This document shows, piece after piece, positions 59,845 to 64,000 of a DNA stretch of 64,000 nucleotides. Location: NCBI GenBank assembly GCA_017516865.1, contig JAFXAU010000023.1, positions 99,309 through 163,308 on the forward strand. Direction: 5' to 3'. Made by a program: the position numbers and the translations under genes. A model generated the notes under the pieces. The model was not told where the DNA came from and searched no databases. It was given only the letters and a program-made list of their open reading frames with translations. This DNA comes from Bacteroidales bacterium (GTDB lineage: Bacteria > Bacteroidota > Bacteroidia > Bacteroidales > UBA1715). Position 1 is the stretch's first letter, and the number at the start of each line of letters is the position of its first letter.

Positions 59845-60315
59845 TTATTTTTTACTTCCCTCGAACGTTACTGGTGAACTTCCACAATTCATAGAAACCG
59901 ACAAGGTACCGTCGTTCACCGTTCCCGAAAGGTTTGTAATGGTGTATTTCGGAAACTCGCCACCCATTGCATACGGAATGATTTCATTGCCTGAAAGTGT
60001 GATTTTACCGTTTTCGTTTGTGTACGTCACATTTGGAATGTCCATATCAATCTTCACTGGCATTTTGGGTGAAAACGACACTTGCTTGAACGTCAATACA
60101 AATCCGGCTGTATCGGTGACAGCGTATGTCACATCAACATTTTCCTGTGTGTACGTCGTTCCGTCGCTGTTTCCAACTGAAAACGTTCCTTGAAACGAAT
60201 CGGCCGTTACGGCTTCAACTGGCTTAGGATCGTCATTTTTCTTGTCTTCACTTCCACATGCGGTGAACATTGTTCCTGCAATAAGCAGAGTTGCAAAAAA
60301 TTGTAAATGTTTCAT
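59845..60315 (-). CDS. Small lipoprotein, calycin-like beta fold
   Basis: The 156-aa product has a lipobox (TMFTAC, then GSEDKKNDD) and an all-beta body (QGTFSVGNSDGTTYTQENVDVTYAVTD, GFVLTFKQVSFSPKMPV, GTVNDGTLSVSMNCGSSPVTF) resembling the calycin-like lipoproteins of Bacteroides. No enzyme motif is visible. It is convergent with the 58295 gene and lies after the TonB receptor gene on the same strand. Confidence 0.7.
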   Translation of the reverse strand: MKHLQFFATLLIAGTMFTACGSEDKKNDDPKPVEAVTADSFQGTFSVGNSDGTTYTQENVDVTYAVTDTAGFVLTFKQVSFSPKMPVKIDMDIPNVTYTNENGKITLSGNEIIPYAMGGEFPKYTITNLSGTVNDGTLSVSMNCGSSPVTFEGSKK

Positions 60316-60360
60316 AAAACTAAAAATATTAAAAGTTAAACCTCAAAAAATCATATTTAT

Positions 60361-60408
60361 AATTGTGCATTATACATTGTGCATTAAGCATTATACATTA
60401 AGCATTAA
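60361..60408. repeat. Intergenic repeat family A, variant copy
   Basis: On the minus strand TTAATGCTTAATGTATAATG continues as CTTAATGCACAATG units. It supplies the last codons (LeuMetLeuAsnVal) and TAA stop of the TonB receptor gene. Confidence 0.7.
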
Positions 60409-62628
60409 TTTCATCCCTACCGTCCTCGGTATTCCTTCGGAATAGAACATTCTCGAAATTGACTTAAAATAGAAAGTCCGATAGTTCGTGTTTGTTATGT
60501 TTTTACTAAAAATACTTATTGATACTTTGTTTTTCTTATATGTCACGCTTGCCGACAACAACGAATACGGCGACTGCGAAAGTGAATTGTCCTCGTTCCA
60601 ATAAATTATGCCAACTGTCTGATTTTGAACGACAAACGAAAGGTTATCAATCAATTGTTTATTCAACTGCCACGTGTATTTTGCAGACACGGCGACAGTT
60701 CCTGTTGGTGCATACGGAACGTGCTTGTCACGATAGTTGGTAGTGTCGTTGTATTGATAATCGCGGAAACGGGCATCGGTGCAGCCGGCATCAAGCGAAA
60801 ACGACCAATCTCCTGGTTCAAAGCGGCTACTGTGCTCCACTCCTATGCTTCGTGTGCGACCAGCATTCGACATCATTCTGCCAATGCCGCTGCCTTCGGG
60901 CATTACGGTGATTTGTTGGTTCACGCCTTCAATCCAAAACAGCGTGGTGGCGGTGCTGAATGTCTTGTAATGGAATTTGCCGCCAATTTCAAAATTATAG
61001 TTCGTTTCGGGTTCGTATTTTGTGTCACGGGCTGTTTGCGTTTTGCCTGATTTTCCAGCGAACGAAACTCCCAGGTCGCTCATCATCTGCGTCATCATAA
61101 CCGACTGCATTATGTCGGAAAAAATCTGCGTGTTGAATCCGCCTGCCTTGTGACCGTTGGCAAAGGTTGCGTATAAATTTCCCTTGTCGAAATTATATTG
61201 AACAGAAATTTTCGGCAGTGCCACAAACGATTTTGTGTGTTCCGTTCCCGTGAAATCTGAGTGTAACTGCTTGAAATTCAACATTGTCAAATCAAAACGA
61301 TAGCGAATGTCGCATTGCTCGTCATAGTCCATTGTGGCATATTCAAAATCGGCACGGATGCCTGCTGTGAAACGCCATCGACCTATATTCCACTGCGATT
61401 CGTGGAACAACGCCACGCCGTAGGTTGGAATCTGGAAATTACAGTCAATCACAAACGAACTGTCTGAAATTTCAATGTTGTTTGTCGGGAAAGCACTGTG
61501 GATTCCCTTGTTTGCATTTGCAAGTATCAGATTATCAATACCATCGCGTTTGAATTTTACGGGCGTTTCCATTGCAAGTTGCTTGGTAAAAGCAAACAAG
61601 CCCGTACTCCACTGCCATTGTTTTGTCTTGTCGTGCCGTTTAAAAATCACTTCCTGTGTAACGGCGTACTCCGTCTGCTCCTGTTTCAGCGTGAAATACG
61701 AAAGCGCAGTAAAGTCGTTGTCTAACAACATTTTATCGTGCAAAAACTGAAAACTTGTCGCCGAGGCAATGTCGATTTTCTTTCCCGAATATTGTGCAAC
61801 TAATCCGTCTATCAAACTGACTCTCTTATAATTACATGTGTCGTTATAAGATATTGCTTTAAGTTCATTTTGCACATTGTCAAACACGTGATAGGCATAT
61901 CCACCTTCGTTTACGTAGTTGAAAGACAAGCTGTTACTAAGATTCCAATGCGAATCGTTCGGCAACCAGTGAAATTTTGTCCGTGCGGAAAAAGAATTTC
62001 CTTTGTCACATTGTGCATCGTTATAGGTATTGGTAAAAAATCCGTCGTGGTGCGTAAATGCCGCCGAGACGGCGTATCCAAAATTATTTTTTGTCTTTTC
62101 GTAAAACGAAACTTGTGCCTTATACGACGGTTCCGAGTCAAATTCTGCACGGACACGCAACCCTTGCCACGCAAGCGGCGAAAGCGTGTAAATGTTCATT
62201 ATGCCACCGTTGGAATTTCTGCCGTAGAGCGTTCCTTGCGGTCCACGGAGCACGTCGATTCGGCGAATGTCGAAAAAGTCAAAGTCGAAGGCATTTTTGT
62301 TCATCACGGGAATATTGTCGATGTTCAGACCCATTGCCGGCTGGTCAATCCGCGATCCGAATCCACGTATGTAGATTGACGACGTAATGCGTGACCCATA
62401 TTTCGGCTGAAAGAAATTCGGCACCGAAACCGACACATCTTTCACCGAGTTAATCTGCTGATTTTCAATCTCCGACAACTTAAACGACGTGGTAGCCAAC
62501 GCTTGATTGTCCAACGCTGTTGACGACTTTATCGTAGCCGAAACCGACACGGTATCAATAATGTCGATTATTGTATCGTTGGGAATCTCCTGCAACAGCG
62601 GAATCAATATGGCGAGTAAAATTTTCAC
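60391..62628 (-). CDS. TonB-dependent outer-membrane receptor
   Basis: The 745-aa receptor starts at a GTG (62628), with a TAGTTTTG box ending 4 nt upstream. After the signal peptide come the plug domain (SVSVPNFFQPKYGSRITSSIYIRG, IDVLRGPQGTLYGRNSNGG) and a barrel of about 22 strands ending in a YRTFYFKSISRMFYSEG segment. The plug resembles FecA/FhuA-type receptors rather than SusC, and no SusD follows, so a siderophore, haem or cofactor is a more likely cargo than a glycan. The C-terminus LMLNV is formed by repeat family A rather than the usual final Phe. Confidence 0.9.
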   Translation of the reverse strand: MKILLAILIPLLQEIPNDTIIDIIDTVSVSATIKSSTALDNQALATTSFKLSEIENQQINSVKDVSVSVPNFFQPKYGSRITSSIYIRGFGSRIDQPAMGLNIDNIPVMNKNAFDFDFFDIRRIDVLRGPQGTLYGRNSNGGIMNIYTLSPLAWQGLRVRAEFDSEPSYKAQVSFYEKTKNNFGYAVSAAFTHHDGFFTNTYNDAQCDKGNSFSARTKFHWLPNDSHWNLSNSLSFNYVNEGGYAYHVFDNVQNELKAISYNDTCNYKRVSLIDGLVAQYSGKKIDIASATSFQFLHDKMLLDNDFTALSYFTLKQEQTEYAVTQEVIFKRHDKTKQWQWSTGLFAFTKQLAMETPVKFKRDGIDNLILANANKGIHSAFPTNNIEISDSSFVIDCNFQIPTYGVALFHESQWNIGRWRFTAGIRADFEYATMDYDEQCDIRYRFDLTMLNFKQLHSDFTGTEHTKSFVALPKISVQYNFDKGNLYATFANGHKAGGFNTQIFSDIMQSVMMTQMMSDLGVSFAGKSGKTQTARDTKYEPETNYNFEIGGKFHYKTFSTATTLFWIEGVNQQITVMPEGSGIGRMMSNAGRTRSIGVEHSSRFEPGDWSFSLDAGCTDARFRDYQYNDTTNYRDKHVPYAPTGTVAVSAKYTWQLNKQLIDNLSFVVQNQTVGIIYWNEDNSLSQSPYSLLSASVTYKKNKVSISIFSKNITNTNYRTFYFKSISRMFYSEGIPRTVGMKLMLNV

Positions 62629-62632
62629 GCTG

Positions 62633-62640
62633 CAAAACTA
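62633..62640 (-). promoter_or_regulatory. Promoter -7 element abutting the TonB receptor start
   Basis: Minus-strand TAGTTTTG (TAnnTTTG) ends 4 nt before the GTG at 62628, the same spacing as for the helicase and AraC genes. Confidence 0.45.
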
Positions 62641-62701
62641 TTTGGCAGATGCACGCGAAACAACTCACATAATTATTAGTTTTCAATTTGGCTGTTTTTA
62701 G

Positions 62702-62709
62702 TATCTTTG
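62702..62709 (+). promoter_or_regulatory. Promoter -7 element for the LuxR regulator
   Basis: TATCTTTG (TAnnTTTG) ends 18 bp before the ATG at 62728. Confidence 0.5.
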
Positions 62710-62727
62710 CCCGTCAAATAAAAGGAA

Positions 62728-63321
62728 ATGGACTTCAGAATTGCGATAATCGACACTAATTCATTGAGCAGCATAGCGTTGCAGTCAATTCTCATTGACA
62801 TTATCCCGCAAGTCGAAGTACAGATTTACTCTTCCATTCAGCAATTGCAGGACAATCAATCCGACGAAATTGTGCATTATTTTGCAAGTTCCGGCATTGT
62901 TTTTAACAACATGGAATTTTTCGTCCCGTTAAAGCGAAAAACCATCGTGTTGTGCGAAGGCGACGGAAAACTGATGAAAGAAAACGGTTTTAGGACGCTC
63001 AACATTTCGCAGCCAGAAAATTCTTTGCTCAAAGAACTGCTTTCCCTGCACCAGATGGGGCATCCCCACGGACACGCCAATCTTGAGCAAAAACACGGCG
63101 CCGGTGCAGTTTCAACAGAATTGTCGTCTCGCGAACAGGAAGTGCTGAAATATGTGGTTTTGGGATATTTCAACAAGGAAATTGCTGAAAGACTGCACAT
63201 TACGATGGCAACCGTGGCATTCCACCGCAACAATATCTCCGAAAAGTTAGGTTCCCGTTCGCTCGGACATCTCACAATTTATGCGGTAATGCACGGAATT
63301 GTGAAGATTGACGAATTATAA
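62728..63321 (+). CDS. LuxR-family response regulator-like protein
   Basis: The 197-aa protein has a degenerate receiver-like N-terminal domain (FRIAIIDTNSLSSIALQSILIDIIPQ) that lacks a clear phospho-acceptor in the usual place, and a LuxR HTH (LSSREQEVLKYVVLGYFNKEIAERLHITMATVAFHRNNISEKLG). It is divergent from the TonB receptor gene with overlapping promoter space, so it may control it. Confidence 0.88.
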   Translation: MDFRIAIIDTNSLSSIALQSILIDIIPQVEVQIYSSIQQLQDNQSDEIVHYFASSGIVFNNMEFFVPLKRKTIVLCEGDGKLMKENGFRTLNISQPENSLLKELLSLHQMGHPHGHANLEQKHGAGAVSTELSSREQEVLKYVVLGYFNKEIAERLHITMATVAFHRNNISEKLGSRSLGHLTIYAVMHGIVKIDEL

Positions 63322-63447
63322 AACTCGTTCTACAATAATCGGATAAAAACAATATGAGTCTAAATAGCTCAAAACGAATAACTTCCATTGATGAACTCAG
63401 GGCATTTGCTTCGTGTGCACATATGGCATATTTTTTGCTTTTATTCG

Positions 63448-63455
63448 TATTTTTG
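63448..63455 (+). promoter_or_regulatory. Promoter -7 element for the 63471 gene
   Basis: TATTTTTG ends 15 bp before the ATG at 63471. It lies downstream of an in-frame ATG at 63354 and so favours 63471 as the real start. Confidence 0.5.
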
Positions 63456-63470
63456 TATAAACTATTTTTT

Positions 63471-64000
63471 ATGAAGAAACTCTTCTCTGTTCTATCGGCT
63501 TACGTACTTGTAACAGTAAGTGTATCAGCACAAAACACAAACGGTGCCATTCGTGCCGAATTTTCGGTGAGTGATTCCACAAAAGTGTATTTTTCGCAAG
63601 GGAATCTGCAATATTACCCAAAGAAAAATATTTGGCGGTTTGCAAAACACCAATATGATATGTACACAAATTGGATAGACTTATTCGGTTGGGGAACAAG
63701 CGGTTACAATGGCAAGAATCCGTATATGACAAGCACAAGTTATAGCGACTACGGCGACGGTTCGAACGACATAGCAGGAACGAACTACGACTGGGGCGTG
63801 TACAACAAGATTTCCAACGGTGGAAACCAAGCGGGATTGTGGCGGACGCTAACAAAAGACGAATGGAACTATGTGATTTCAAATAGAACCGATGCCCGTT
63901 ATTTGCGCGGAACGGCGACTGTGAATGGCGTGAACGGACTGATTTTGTTACCAGACAACTGGACATTGCCAACAGGAGTTACATTTACGTATGGAGAAGG
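63471..64000 (+). CDS. FISUMP-like surface protein, copy 4 (runs off the window)
   Basis: The visible 176 residues start with a signal peptide (MKKLFSVLSAYVLVTVSVSAQ) that leads almost directly into the module (FSVSDSTKVYFSQGNLQYYP, WRFAKHQYDM, IDLFGWGTSGYNGKNPYM, ISNGG, VNGVNGLILLPDNWTLP). The C-terminal part lies beyond position 64000. Among the four copies it has the shortest N-terminal region, only about 10 residues after the signal peptide. Confidence 0.75.
   Translation, partial: MKKLFSVLSAYVLVTVSVSAQNTNGAIRAEFSVSDSTKVYFSQGNLQYYPKKNIWRFAKHQYDMYTNWIDLFGWGTSGYNGKNPYMTSTSYSDYGDGSNDIAGTNYDWGVYNKISNGGNQAGLWRTLTKDEWNYVISNRTDARYLRGTATVNGVNGLILLPDNWTLPTGVTFTYGE

Noticed and set aside
63354..63471. 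Longer N-terminus for the last gene from an in-frame ATG at 63354
   Set aside because: A TATTTTTG promoter box at 63448-63455 and a clean signal peptide from 63471 support the shorter start.

Overview
The window looks like chromosomal DNA of an uncultured member of the Bacteroidales (phylum Bacteroidota). Evidence seen: many starts are preceded by the Bacteroidota -7 element TAnnTTTG and few by a Shine-Dalgarno sequence; there is a type IX secretion (T9SS) type A sorting domain (29460-29921), a Bacteroidota DUF3276/PUR-alpha-like gene, a LysS with the long Bacteroidota C-terminal tail, a fused ResB-CcsA protein, a TorF-like porin with glnB and amtB, an alpha-oxoamine synthase of the sphingolipid type, and FISUMP-like surface proteins. 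The DNA is AT-rich and carries no rRNA, no CRISPR array and no recognisable insertion sequence.

Layout. 1-7 kb: a minus-strand pyrimidine operon (DUF3276, pyrB, pyrI, SGNH hydrolase, TPR protein), then lysS-gpsA on plus and a DEAD-box helicase on minus. 7-15.5 kb: a sugar/cation symporter with a FISUMP lipoprotein, an envelope cluster (paralogous lipoprotein, outer-membrane barrel, MuiA-like DUF4139 protein, nucleoside hydrolase) and two TPR/QN-rich secreted proteins. 15.7-21 kb: replication and translation (dnaX, dnaB, fmt). 21-25 kb: exopolysaccharide export (wzc, wza), fluC/crcB and a ClbS/DfsB-like protein.

25.4-36.5 kb is the accessory region: a solitary AAA ATPase, two tandem small acidic proteins, several HTH/winged-helix proteins, a GIY-YIG-like protein, a T9SS cargo protein, a large FISUMP-like surface protein, and a membrane-anchored Vsr-like nuclease bracketed by a duplicated small-gene-plus-terminator module. 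An AraC regulator divergent from an acyl-ACP thioesterase and a winged-helix/zinc-ribbon membrane protein follow.

36.6-39.3 kb is a nitrogen operon (porin, glnB, amtB) with a candidate structured leader RNA. 39.6-43.4 kb is a second small accessory patch (CoiA-like nuclease with a 103-aa partner, VanW protein, XRE regulator facing a cluster of TTTGTAAA boxes). 43.6-64 kb is mostly housekeeping: pth, rplY, TonB-like protein, alpha-oxoamine synthase, mtaB, a putative metal exporter, tRNA-Gly and tRNA-Leu, pyrD, nadE, an SSS symporter with lrgAB, ccsBA, two more FISUMP-like paralogues, a TonB receptor and a LuxR regulator.

The observations most worth checking are: a dnaX A11 slippery run directly after a perfect 10-bp RNA hairpin, with both alternative frames stopping at once (gamma/tau by slippage); the nuclease bracketed by duplicated modules; a short intergenic repeat that supplies the last codons and stop of four unrelated genes, which all end in Met-Leu-Asn-x; the leader RNA before glnB/amtB; a terminator sitting directly on the pyrB start; a NadE lacking its glutaminase nucleophile; and several genes whose promoter abuts the start codon (predicted leaderless mRNAs).
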